Shown here piece by piece: positions 7,153 to 14,253 of a stretch of DNA of 15,329 nucleotides. Where the stretch lies: assembly GCA_029256665.1 (NCBI GenBank), contig JAQSXN010000015.1, positions 1 through 15,329 of the forward strand, written 5' to 3'. The notes under the pieces are model-generated. The model was not told the DNA's origin, did no database searches, and worked only from the letters and a program-made list of their open reading frames with translations. Numbering within the stretch: the stretch's first letter is position 1; each line of letters opens with the position of its first letter. A program made the position numbers and the translations under genes. This DNA is from Paenibacillus sp. GTDB taxonomy: Bacteria > Bacillota > Bacilli > Paenibacillales > Paenibacillaceae.

Positions 7153-8394
7153 CTAGATCGCCCAGTTGCCTGCGCGGAATACCGGCACGACCGTGCCGTC
7201 CTCCTTGATGCCGTCGATGTCCATCTCGGCGGAGCCGATCATGAAGTCGTTATGCGTGATGCTGGCGTTGACGCCATGCGCTTCCAGCTCTTCGGCGGAC
7301 ATCGTTTTGCCGCCTTCCACGTTAAACGCGTAGCCGCTGCCGATCGCCAGATGGTTCGAGGCGTTCTCGTCGAACAACGTGTTGTAGAACAAGATGCCGG
7401 ACTCGGAGATCGGAGAGCGATGCGGCACGAGCGCCACCTCGCCGAGATAATGGCTGCCTTCGTCGATCTCGACCAGCTTCTGAAGAATTTCTTCGCCTTC
7501 TTCGGCCTCTGCTTTCACGATACGTCCGTTCTCGAACGTCAGCTTGAAGTTGTCGATGATGTTGCCGCCGTAGCTAAGCGGCTTCGTGCTGGACACGTAG
7601 CCGTTCGTGCCGTTCTTAAGCGGCACCGTGAACACTTCCTCCGTTGGCATGTTCGCCATGAAGGAGAAGCCGTTCTGATTCGTGCTGCCTGCCGCCACCC
7701 ACAGATGCTTTTCGTGCAGCTCCACCGTCAAATCGGTGCCGGGCGCGCGGTAATGCAGCTTGCGGAACCGGTTCTCGTTCAGCGCTTCCGCTTTCACGTG
7801 CAGCGTCTCGTTATGCTTCACCCATGCGGCGACGGGATCCGCGTCATGCAGGCGCACGGAATCGAATATCGCGTTCCACAGCTTGTCGACCGCTTCGGCT
7901 TCGGAAGCGTCCGGGAATACTTTCTTCGCCCACTCCTTGCCCGCGCCGGCGACGACCGTCCAGCTGACCTTGTCGGATTGGATCGCCTTGCGGAACTCCT
8001 TCAAGCCTTCGCCGGAAGCTTTCTGGAAAGCCGAAATGCGGCTCGAAGCAATGCCTTTGAGCAGATCCGGGCTCGATGCCACCAGGGAAATAAAGACGGC
8101 ATTGCGCTCGACGAAGTGATTCCGTTTCATCGTCTCGAAGGCGGGAAAGCTTGCGAAAGTCGCTTCGTCGGCCTTCTCGTATTTGAGCCGGGAGAGCGCA
8201 TCGTCCACCCAATCGACGTGGACGTTGGAGGCGCCGGCCTCATAGGCTTTGGCCGCGATTTGGCGGACCAGCTCCGCCATCTCGATCGACGCCCCCGCCA
8301 TGAACACTTCTTGGCCGGGCTGAACGTTAACGCCGGTACGCACGATAAGCTCGGCGTATTTCTCGAAATTCGCTTTCAAATTAGTTGTTGTCAT
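7153..8394 (-). CDS. ampS: M29-family metallo-aminopeptidase (AmpS type)
   Basis: This is a cytoplasmic two-metal aminopeptidase of 413 residues, which removes N-terminal amino acids from peptides. The family-defining ligands fall at Glu253, Glu319 (EVALVPHRSP), His348 (ENASNHLAIG), His381 and Asp383 (THNDFMIG), with Tyr355 in SGYAF. These are the spacings I recall for the staphylococcal AmpS structure. The frame is open far upstream to 8715, but there it overlaps the WYL regulator gene in another frame. The start is set at 8394 (MTTTNLKANFEKYAEL), which gives the usual family length. GAGGAG lies 12 bases upstream, a somewhat long spacing; an ATG at 8406 is too close to that site. The gene lies 70 bases downstream of the regulator gene on the same strand, so read-through is possible. 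Confidence 0.93.
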   Translation of the reverse strand: MTTTNLKANFEKYAELIVRTGVNVQPGQEVFMAGASIEMAELVRQIAAKAYEAGASNVHVDWVDDALSRLKYEKADEATFASFPAFETMKRNHFVERNAVFISLVASSPDLLKGIASSRISAFQKASGEGLKEFRKAIQSDKVSWTVVAGAGKEWAKKVFPDASEAEAVDKLWNAIFDSVRLHDADPVAAWVKHNETLHVKAEALNENRFRKLHYRAPGTDLTVELHEKHLWVAAGSTNQNGFSFMANMPTEEVFTVPLKNGTNGYVSSTKPLSYGGNIIDNFKLTFENGRIVKAEAEEGEEILQKLVEIDEGSHYLGEVALVPHRSPISESGILFYNTLFDENASNHLAIGSGYAFNVEGGKTMSAEELEAHGVNASITHNDFMIGSAEMDIDGIKEDGTVVPVFRAGNWAI

Positions 8395-8464
8395 ATGTAC
8401 ATGCATCTCCTCGGCACTAAGTTGGATGTATTCTCTTCCATCGCCCTTAAGATCTTTCGGGCAC

Positions 8465-9472
8465 TTACAAGTATACCATCGATGCGGAACGGATTTCATC
8501 CTTGACCAACCGCCGAAGCTCCGGCGGCTCCAGAACCTCGATGCGGCCTCCGAAGCCAAGCACGATCTCGCATGCCGAATCCGGCGTCTCGAATTCAGCC
8601 TCCACGAACACCCAATCGGCGACCCGTTCCGTGTTGACATGGCCATCGCCGGTCCAGCCAGCCTCGGCCTCCGCAGCATGGCTGCTCCGAACGGCCACGA
8701 ACCGCTGCGTCTCAAGCCGCTTCATGGCGTCGGCGCGAACCCTCAGCTTGGCCGGATAACGTGGCAATTGCTCGCGGAACCGCTCCAGCGAGCTCTCCCA
8801 ATAGGCGGCAAGGTCGAAGCCGACAGGCGTCTCGAAGATCTCCGGCAGCGCCTCGGCCCACAGCAGTCTAGAGATGCGGAATGTCCGCGGCTCCTCCTTC
8901 TCCGTGCCGGCTACCAGATACCAGACCCCGCGCTTCGCGACGAGGCCAAGCGGATGAACGCGGCGGACCTTCTCGGCGCCGTCCCGCATGTACGCGATCC
9001 GCAGCGCCCGCTCCTGCCACACCGCTTCCTGCACGGCGGCCAGACAAGCCGCGGGCTCGCTGCGCTGGCGGTCCGGCTGCCAGCCGGCGCCGTCGATATG
9101 CAGCTTGCGCCGGACGGCTTCGGCGCCGCTGCGCGCCGATTCCGTCGCGGCCGCCAGCAGCTTCTGCAGCGCGGCCTCCAGCTGATGCCCGCGGCCGAGG
9201 TCGCTCAGCGGCTCGGGCCGGCTGGCAACCAATAGCGCGGCAAGCTCGTCGGCATGGATGCCCGTCAGGGTAGTCCGGTACCCTTCCGCCAGCAGCCAGC
9301 CGCCTTCCTTGCCCCTCTCGGCGTACACCGGCACGCCGGAGGCGCTGAGCTCCTCCATATCCCGGAGGATCGTCCGCTCGGATACCTCGAGCTGCTCCGA
9401 CAGCTGCCTCGCGGACATTTTGCCATGATTCTGCAACGACAATATGATGGATACCAGCCGGCTTGCCCGCAT
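8465..9472 (-). CDS. WYL-domain transcriptional regulator (YafY/DeoR-like)
   Basis: This is a DNA-binding regulator of 335 residues. The N-terminal winged helix (about 1-60) has the HTH_11 pattern ARQLSEQLEVSERTILRDMEEL, followed by the wing GKEGGWLLAEGYR. The C-terminal half is a WYL domain with the name-giving motif at 184-186 in RGVWYLVAGT, preceded by VRRVHPLGLVAKR; a WCX-type end follows. WYL domains bind small ligands or nucleic acid, and many YafY-type members control a divergent enzyme gene. Here the divergent gene is the DHRS1-like SDR at 9601, with a perfect inverted repeat in between, so autoregulation and control of that SDR are likely. The start has AGGGGG about 9 bases upstream. 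The centre is rich in Ala and Arg, and GC content is higher than in the neighbours. The ligand is unknown. Confidence 0.88.
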   Translation of the reverse strand: MRASRLVSIILSLQNHGKMSARQLSEQLEVSERTILRDMEELSASGVPVYAERGKEGGWLLAEGYRTTLTGIHADELAALLVASRPEPLSDLGRGHQLEAALQKLLAAATESARSGAEAVRRKLHIDGAGWQPDRQRSEPAACLAAVQEAVWQERALRIAYMRDGAEKVRRVHPLGLVAKRGVWYLVAGTEKEEPRTFRISRLLWAEALPEIFETPVGFDLAAYWESSLERFREQLPRYPAKLRVRADAMKRLETQRFVAVRSSHAAEAEAGWTGDGHVNTERVADWVFVEAEFETPDSACEIVLGFGGRIEVLEPPELRRLVKDEIRSASMVYL

Positions 9473-9522
9473 GCTGCCCTGCCCCCTTTTCCTGACTGTC
9501 TAATTTGATGGCCACGATTTCT

Positions 9523-9557
9523 ATTATATCGCTTCAATCATGACAGAGGTTGTCATG
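9523..9557. promoter_or_regulatory. Divergent promoter region with a WYL-regulator operator candidate
   Basis: CATGACA-GAGGT-TGTCATG at 9539-9557 is a perfect 7-bp inverted repeat with a 5-base spacer. On the minus strand a perfect TATAAT (-10) lies at 9528-9523 with no good -35; the palindrome covers where the -35 would be, about -23 to -41. For the plus-strand SDR gene, TTCAAT (9534-9539) and TGTTAC (9556-9561) are a weak 17-spaced promoter with the palindrome in between. Binding there could control both genes. The regulator assignment is inferred from position. Confidence 0.6.
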
Positions 9558-9600
9558 TTACGTCGAGTATGATGAATACAAAAAGAAAGGATGATTCGAC

Positions 9601-10491
9601 ATGAACAACTATCCATTGCAAGGAAAAGTAGCGGTCGTCGCGGGAGCGACGCGAGGCGCCGGAAGAGGAATCGCGATCGGGCTCGGCGCGGCCGGGGCAA
9701 CGGTCTATTGCACGGGCAGAAGCGTGACGGGCAAGCCTTCGGATCTGAACAGGTCCGAGACGATTCAAGAAACGGCGGAGCTGGTCAGCCAAGCCGGAGG
9801 CGTAGGCATAGCGGTCCGCGCGGACCATACGGTTCCGTCCGAGGTCGAAGCCTTGTTCGCGAGAATTCGCGAGGAGCAGAACGGGAGACTCGATGTGCTC
9901 GTCAACAATATTTGGGGCGGCGAGAAGCTGGTGGAGTGGGGCAAGTCGTTTTGGGAGCATTCTTTGCCCAGCGGTCTCCTGGTGCAAGAACGCGCCGTAA
10001 AAGCCCATATGATCACGAGCTACTACGGCGCGCCGCTGATGGTTGAAGCGGGAAGCGGATTAATCATCGAGGTGACCGACGGCATCGACTATCGCTATCG
10101 CGGCAACCTGTTCTACAGCCTGGCCAAAATATCGCCCATCCACCTTGCCGAAGCGATGGCTTCGGACCTGAAGCCGCATGGCGTAACGGCGCTCGCCGCA
10201 ACGCCCGGCTTCCTCCGCTCCGAGGAAATGCTGGAGCATTTCGGCGTCGCCGAAAGCAACTGGCGGGATGCCATTACGGGGGGCATCAAGGACGCGGAGC
10301 ATTTCGCCCAGTCGGAGACCCCGCATTACATCGGGCGGGGCCTCGCCGCGCTCGCCGCGGATCCGAATTATGCGGCCTACTCCGGGAAGGTGCTGCCTAG
10401 CTGGACGTTGTCGGATATGTACGGCATCCGGGACGTCGACGGCGCGCGGCCGCACTGGGGCAATTACGCCAAGAAGCATGGCTTCTTGTAA
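9601..10491 (+). CDS. DHRS1-like short-chain dehydrogenase/reductase
   Basis: This is an NAD(P)-dependent oxidoreductase of the SDR superfamily, 296 residues. The cofactor motif GATRGAGRG lies at 15-23 and the structural NNIWG (NNAG variant) at 102-106. The catalytic pair is Tyr172-X3-Lys176 (YSLAK). The usual catalytic Ser, 13 residues before Tyr, is Thr159 here (VTDG). The C-terminal end, with LAADPNYAAYSGKVLPSW and YGIRDVDG, closely follows human DHRS1 as I remember it, which sets this apart from generic FabG-like SDRs. The substrate is unknown; DHRS1 relatives act on steroids and xenobiotic carbonyls. The start has AAAGGA about 10 bases upstream. It is divergent from the WYL regulator and probably under its control, and converges on the second SDR gene, to which it is only distantly related. 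Confidence 0.9.
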   Translation: MNNYPLQGKVAVVAGATRGAGRGIAIGLGAAGATVYCTGRSVTGKPSDLNRSETIQETAELVSQAGGVGIAVRADHTVPSEVEALFARIREEQNGRLDVLVNNIWGGEKLVEWGKSFWEHSLPSGLLVQERAVKAHMITSYYGAPLMVEAGSGLIIEVTDGIDYRYRGNLFYSLAKISPIHLAEAMASDLKPHGVTALAATPGFLRSEEMLEHFGVAESNWRDAITGGIKDAEHFAQSETPHYIGRGLAALAADPNYAAYSGKVLPSWTLSDMYGIRDVDGARPHWGNYAKKHGFL

Positions 10492-10503
10492 TCGCAAGCC
10501 TCG

Positions 10504-10601
10504 CGATGCGGGGTATCGATGCAGTCTCCCGATGTGGCTATCGATGCAATCCCCGATGCGGCGTCGCAGCTCTCCAACAGGCTTGCCCGTGCTTGCCTGT
10601 G
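10504..10601. repeat. Degenerate short tandem repeats between the two SDR genes
   Basis: Three imperfect copies of a 24-26 base unit, each starting CGATGYGG and followed (first two copies) by TATCGATGCA, begin at 10504, 10530 and 10554. Right after, a 10-base unit GCTTGCCYGT repeats from 10581. ACAGGC (10578-10583) and GCCTGT (10596-10601) can pair, but there is no T run, so I do not call it a terminator. The function is unclear; it is the convergent gap between two genes. Confidence 0.5.
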
Positions 10602-10607
10602 CCTGCC

Positions 10608-11477
10608 CTAGCCGTTCACGACTTCGCCGCCGTTGATGTGCAGTATCTGGCCGGTCATGTAGCTGGAGTCGTCGCAAGCCAAGTAGACGTAAGCGGCCGC
10701 CAGCTCATGCGGCTGGCCGGCGCGTCCCATCGGCGTATCCGAGCCGAAGGTGGACACCGCCTGCGGATCGAACGACGCCGGGATCAGCGGCGTCCAGATC
10801 GGCCCCGGCGCGACGCCGTTGACGCGGATGCCTTGGCCCGCCACGTTCGCGGCAAGCGCGCGCGTAAACGACACGATCGCCCCTTTGGTCGACGAATAAT
10901 CGATCAGCGTGGGGTTGCCCTTGTACGCCGTAATGGACGCCGTGTTAATGATGACGCCCGCATTTGTTAGATGCGGCATTGCCGCGATCGTCAAATAGAA
11001 CATGGCGAACACGTTCGTCCGGAACGTGGCGTGCAGCTGCTCCGCAGTAATATCCTCCAGCTTTTGCCGGACATGCTGCTCCGCGGCGTTGTTGACCAAA
11101 ATGTTCAACTTGCCGAATTCCGCGACCGTTTTCTTTACGACTTCCTTCGCAAACGACTCGTCGCCGATATCGCCGGGCAGCAGCAGACACTTCGCGCCTA
11201 ACCCGGTCACCAGCTCCTCCGTTTGTTTGGCGTCCCCGTGTTCATCCTTGTAAACGATGCACAGCGAAGCCCCTTCCTTCGCGTAAGCGACCGCGACCGC
11301 GCGTCCGATGCCGCTGTCGCCGCCGGTTATGATGGCAACCTTGCCCGCGAGCTTGCCCGCCGCCTTGTAGTTGCCGTCGTCGAACACGGGGAGCGGATTC
11401 ATCTCCGACTCGATGCCCGGCTGCCGGGTTTGATTTTGCGGCGGGAATACCTGCTTCTTTTCCGTTGAATTTGCCAT
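10608..11477 (-). CDS. General-stress-type SDR oxidoreductase (YhdF/YdaD/YhxC-like)
   Basis: This is a classical SDR of 289 residues with the proline-rich N-terminal extension (QVFPPQNQTRQPGIESEMNP) that marks the YhdF, YdaD and YhxC group of Bacillales. The cofactor motif TGGDSGIG lies at 51-58 and NNAA at 129-132. The catalytic residues are Ser181, Tyr194 and Lys198, all present with correct spacing. The C-terminal ILHINGGEVVNG is the usual family end. Several members in B. subtilis belong to the general stress regulon; the physiological substrate is not known. The ATG lies 13 bases after the speD stop, and its ribosome binding site AAGGAG overlaps the speD TAA, so it is almost certainly co-transcribed and coupled with speD. 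That pairing is unusual in my experience, and a role in polyamine or aldehyde metabolism would be a guess. Confidence 0.9.
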   Translation of the reverse strand: MANSTEKKQVFPPQNQTRQPGIESEMNPLPVFDDGNYKAAGKLAGKVAIITGGDSGIGRAVAVAYAKEGASLCIVYKDEHGDAKQTEELVTGLGAKCLLLPGDIGDESFAKEVVKKTVAEFGKLNILVNNAAEQHVRQKLEDITAEQLHATFRTNVFAMFYLTIAAMPHLTNAGVIINTASITAYKGNPTLIDYSSTKGAIVSFTRALAANVAGQGIRVNGVAPGPIWTPLIPASFDPQAVSTFGSDTPMGRAGQPHELAAAYVYLACDDSSYMTGQILHINGGEVVNG

Positions 11478-11490
11478 GATTACCAGCTCC

Positions 11491-12294
11491 TTATCTAGTG
11501 ATATGATAGAATATTTCGTCCATCTCCGACTTCAACCGGTCCGTGATTTCCTTTTGCTCCATGTCCGACAACGTGTCCTTGGTGTAGCCGAACAAATAAT
11601 TGTTCAGGTCGAATTGCTTGAGCCTGCATTTGGTATGGAACAGGTTTTCCTGATAGATGTTGACGTCGATCATGTCGAACTGCTTGCTCTGCTCTTCCGG
11701 GATGTAATTCTGGATCGAGTTGATTTCGTGATCGATGAACAGCTTGTTCCCGTAAATGTCTCGAGTGAAGCCGCGCACCTTGTAATCGATCATCATGATA
11801 TCCGTGTCGAAGGAGTGGATGAGATAGTTAAGCGCCTTGAGCGGCGAAATTTCTCCGCAGGTCGATACGTCGATATCCGCCCGGAACGTGCTGATCCCTT
11901 CATCCGGATGGTATTCGGGGTACGTGTGCACTGTGATGTGGCTTTTGTCGAGCGCCATGACGACCATCGACGGCAGCGGTCCCGGCGACTCCTCGTACGA
12001 TTCCTCCGGCACCTCCACGATCGGCCCCTCCGATACGAGAATGGTCACGCTGGCCCCTTGCGGCACGTAGTCCTGCTTGGCCACGTTAAGCACATGCGCC
12101 CCGATAATATCTGAAACATGCTTAAGGATCGACGTCAATCGGTCCGAATTGTATTGCTCGTCGATGTAGGCGATATAGGCTTCGCGCTCCTCGCGGGTTT
12201 TGGTGTAGCAAATATCGTACATGTTGAAGCTAAGCGATTTGGTCAAGTTATTGAATCCATGCAGCTGAATGCGCTGCTCCGGCGTTAGCGACAT
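11491..12294 (-). CDS. speD: S-adenosylmethionine decarboxylase, E. coli type
   Basis: This is a pyruvoyl-dependent AdoMet decarboxylase of 267 residues. It makes decarboxylated AdoMet, the aminopropyl donor for spermidine. It closely follows E. coli SpeD (264), not the short B. subtilis SpeH (about 126). [13 protein letters not shown] opens the protein. The self-cleavage site lies before Ser118 in [13 protein letters not shown], which becomes the pyruvoyl group, and the catalytic Cys146 is in [18 protein letters not shown]. The [11 protein letters not shown] and [15 protein letters not shown] stretches are also typical. The frame is open to 12345, but the ATG at 12294 has AGGAGGG six bases upstream. 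It is followed closely by the SDR gene, and a strong terminator separates it from the K+ channel gene upstream. No spermidine synthase is in the window. No clear promoter was found in 12295-12384. Confidence 0.95.
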   Translation of the reverse strand: MSLTPEQRIQLHGFNNLTKSLSFNMYDICYTKTREEREAYIAYIDEQYNSDRLTSILKHVSDIIGAHVLNVAKQDYVPQGASVTILVSEGPIVEVPEESYEESPGPLPSMVVMALDKSHITVHTYPEYHPDEGISTFRADIDVSTCGEISPLKALNYLIHSFDTDIMMIDYKVRGFTRDIYGNKLFIDHEINSIQNYIPEEQSKQFDMIDVNIYQENLFHTKCRLKQFDLNNYLFGYTKDTLSDMEQKEITDRLKSEMDEIFYHITR

Positions 12295-12384
12295 GATCGT
12301 CCCTCCTGTTCCATACCTACTATTTCCTGAACGGATGGTCTGCATTCGCGCCCTTCCATCCTCGCATGCTCACCGCCTCCCTAC

Positions 12385-12436
12385 AAAAAAATAGAGCGAG
12401 CCCGCATCTCCAATAGCAGATGCAAGTTCGCTCTAT
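12385..12436 (-). terminator. Strong intrinsic terminator of the K+ channel gene
   Basis: ATAGAGCGA (12391-12399) pairs with TCGCTCTAT (12428-12436), and inside it GCATCT pairs with AGATGC around an 8-base loop, with a small internal loop between. Reading minus, the stem is followed by a run of seven T (12391-12385). It begins only two bases past the channel stop codon and isolates that gene from speD. Confidence 0.9.
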
Positions 12437-12438
12437 AT

Positions 12439-13467
12439 TTACCCTCTCGGCGCCGCGCTCAAACGGGCGTACGTCTCTTTGTCGCAGATCACGAACAACC
12501 TGGCCTCGTCCGGGAGGCTGGCTGACAGCTTGCGGTTAATGCTCATGTCGCCCCGATCGGCAATCAACGTCGCACCCTGTTCCAGCAAGGACTTGAATGC
12601 GTCTCCGTACGTCTTCCAAGCCTGGGCCCGCTTCACCTCGTAAATATCTTCTTCATCCTGCTTGCTCATCAGTTGTCTGAGCAGATCCGTATTGCCCTCT
12701 TGCAACGCCGACCGGACGGCCAGCCGCGATATCGCGTCATGCGACAATACGAACTCGTTGACATGCGCATGCTTGAAGTTTCGAATATGTTTTTCGTGCA
12801 CGATCTCCACGGTCGTATGCACCTGCGGCGCTATCCTTTCGATGCTGGACGTAATCAGCAGCGACTTCCCGTCGACAAGCGATCCCTCGTCGATCCGCAT
12901 ATCCGCAAAAATAATCGCCGATTTCGCCTTGCCGATCGATGCTTTGGCCAGCACGGCGTCCTCGGACGGATCCCCCTTCACGAAGTGAACTTGATTAAGC
13001 TCCTCCATGGGATGCCTGGCAAGCCCGTCGTCGATGATCACGATATCGGTTTGCGGCGAATGCGACAGCAGATCCTCCGCGGCGGTTTGCGCTTTTTTGC
13101 TCCAATTGATGATCACGATGTGATTCGAGCCTTGATAGGTCAATTCCCCAGCTCCCCTCTTCTGTTTAAATATCGCGAACGAATCGATTACCTTGCCGAT
13201 AACCAAACTGAGTAATCCAATGCCGAAAATGTACAAAAAAATCGTAAACGCTTTGCCGAGCACCGTAACCGCGAAATAATCCCCGTATCCGACCGTCGCC
13301 ATCGTCGTCAGCACCCAATAGAAGGCGTTAAACCAGGTGCCGAACGTGTCCGGTTCGATCGCGTACGCGAATGCGGCGCCAAGCCCCGTAAACAATATAA
13401 CGATGACCGCAATCGTCATTGGATTGAGCCGAAGCAGCCTCGTCCCCCATATTCTCAGAAATATCAT
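12439..13467 (-). CDS. MthK/YugO-like potassium channel with cytosolic RCK domain
   Basis: This is a two-TM potassium channel protein of 342 residues. TM1 spans about 17-37, followed by the pore helix and the selectivity filter TVGYGD at 58-63; TM2 covers about 70-92 and carries the glycine hinge region FGIGLLSLVIG. From about 112 comes an RCK/TrkA-N Rossmann domain starting HIVIINWSKKA. The usual GxGxxG is replaced by the NWS type seen in the MthK/YugO group. The C-terminal 100 residues are less typical and may be a second regulatory lobe. In B. subtilis, YugO releases K+ for electrical signalling in biofilms. The ATG has GGGAGGAG upstream. It is divergent from pspA, with overlapping promoters, suggesting shared control by membrane stress. 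A TATAAT for this strand lies at 13505-13500. Confidence 0.92.
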   Translation of the reverse strand: MIFLRIWGTRLLRLNPMTIAVIVILFTGLGAAFAYAIEPDTFGTWFNAFYWVLTTMATVGYGDYFAVTVLGKAFTIFLYIFGIGLLSLVIGKVIDSFAIFKQKRGAGELTYQGSNHIVIINWSKKAQTAAEDLLSHSPQTDIVIIDDGLARHPMEELNQVHFVKGDPSEDAVLAKASIGKAKSAIIFADMRIDEGSLVDGKSLLITSSIERIAPQVHTTVEIVHEKHIRNFKHAHVNEFVLSHDAISRLAVRSALQEGNTDLLRQLMSKQDEEDIYEVKRAQAWKTYGDAFKSLLEQGATLIADRGDMSINRKLSASLPDEARLFVICDKETYARLSAAPRG

Positions 13468-13491
13468 AACAGGCTCCTCCCGTTAATCAGT

Positions 13492-13518
13492 TGAAACGTA
13501 TTATAATGGAATTGCGTA
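13492..13518 (+). promoter_or_regulatory. Sigma-W-type (ECF) promoter of pspA
   Basis: TGAAAC (13492-13497) and CGTA (13515-13518), separated by 17 bases, match the ECF sigma-W consensus of Bacillales, and pspA is a known sigma-W target in B. subtilis. A TATAAT (13502-13507) falls within the spacer but has no good -35 on the plus strand. Its mirror copy on the minus strand may serve the K+ channel gene. Confidence 0.75.
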
Positions 13519-13566
13519 AAAGAGTCATCAAGTAAAAATAAATAAAAATTAAACGGAGGTATTCAC

Positions 13567-14238
13567 ATGTCCTTGTTCAAAAGATTGCGTGATCTGACCC
13601 TCTCCAATGTATATGCCTTGATTGAGAAAGCTGAAGATCCAGTCAAATTGACCGACCAATATATCCGGGATATGACCGAAGATTTGCAGGACGCCGAGAA
13701 AGCAGTCGCTTCCCAGATCGCCCTCGAGAAAAAGTTCAAGAAGCTGTACGAGGAGCAGGAAGCGCTGTTCCAGAAACGTTCGGAGCAAGCTCATGTCGCG
13801 GTGCAAGAAGGCAATGTGGATCTCGCCCGCCGCGTGCTCGAGGACAAACAAGCCGTCGAGAAGAAGGTCGTCGAATACAAGGAAGCTTATGCCGAGAATC
13901 AATTGCTCGCGAACAACCTGCGCGCGAAGCTCGACGAGATGCGCAAGCAGCTTGAAGATATGAAGAACAAACGCGAGACGCTTGTCGCTCGATATCAAGC
14001 GGCGAAGACGCAAACGCAGATCAACAAAGTGATGTCCGGATTCGGCTCGGGCACGGGTGCTGCCGGCATGAAGCGTATGGAAGAGAAGATGCTGCAGGCC
14101 GAAGCGATGGCGGAAGCAAGCAACGATCTTGCCGCTTCCAAAGGCAAGTCCATCGACGAAGAATTCTCGAACCTCGGCAAGAACAAAGCCGTCGACGACG
14201 AGCTGGCCGCCCTTCTCAAGCAGTACGAGAAGAACTAG
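13567..14238 (+). CDS. pspA: Phage shock protein A (PspA/IM30 family)
   Basis: This is a peripheral membrane protein of 223 residues that forms ESCRT-III-like oligomers and protects or repairs the cytoplasmic membrane under envelope stress. The N-terminus MSLFKRLRDLTLSNVYALIEKAEDP is the amphipathic membrane-binding helix followed by the conserved EDP motif. Residues 25-145 form the long coiled-coil hairpin rich in Glu, Lys and Gln, and the shorter C-terminal helices end in DDELAALLKQYEKN. Length is normal (B. subtilis 227). The ribosome binding site CGGAGG lies nine bases before the ATG. Transcription is probably from the sigma-W-type promoter just upstream, so cell-envelope antimicrobials or alkaline shock should induce it. 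It is followed after 15 bases by the DUF4178 gene, together ending at the terminator at 14885. No PspB or PspC homologue is nearby. Confidence 0.95.
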   Translation: MSLFKRLRDLTLSNVYALIEKAEDPVKLTDQYIRDMTEDLQDAEKAVASQIALEKKFKKLYEEQEALFQKRSEQAHVAVQEGNVDLARRVLEDKQAVEKKVVEYKEAYAENQLLANNLRAKLDEMRKQLEDMKNKRETLVARYQAAKTQTQINKVMSGFGSGTGAAGMKRMEEKMLQAEAMAEASNDLAASKGKSIDEEFSNLGKNKAVDDELAALLKQYEKN

Positions 14239-14253
14239 GCAGCGGAATCCGAC

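Noticed and set aside
7252..8505. 417-codon open frame opposite the aminopeptidase
   Set aside because: Antisense to a clear M29 enzyme, with no recognisable domain; open only because of GC-rich codon structure.
8426..9235. 269-codon open frame opposite the WYL regulator
   Set aside because: Antisense shadow in GC-rich DNA; no start signal and no domain.
11476..12114. 212-codon open frame opposite speD
   Set aside because: Antisense to SpeD, whose catalytic motifs are all intact.
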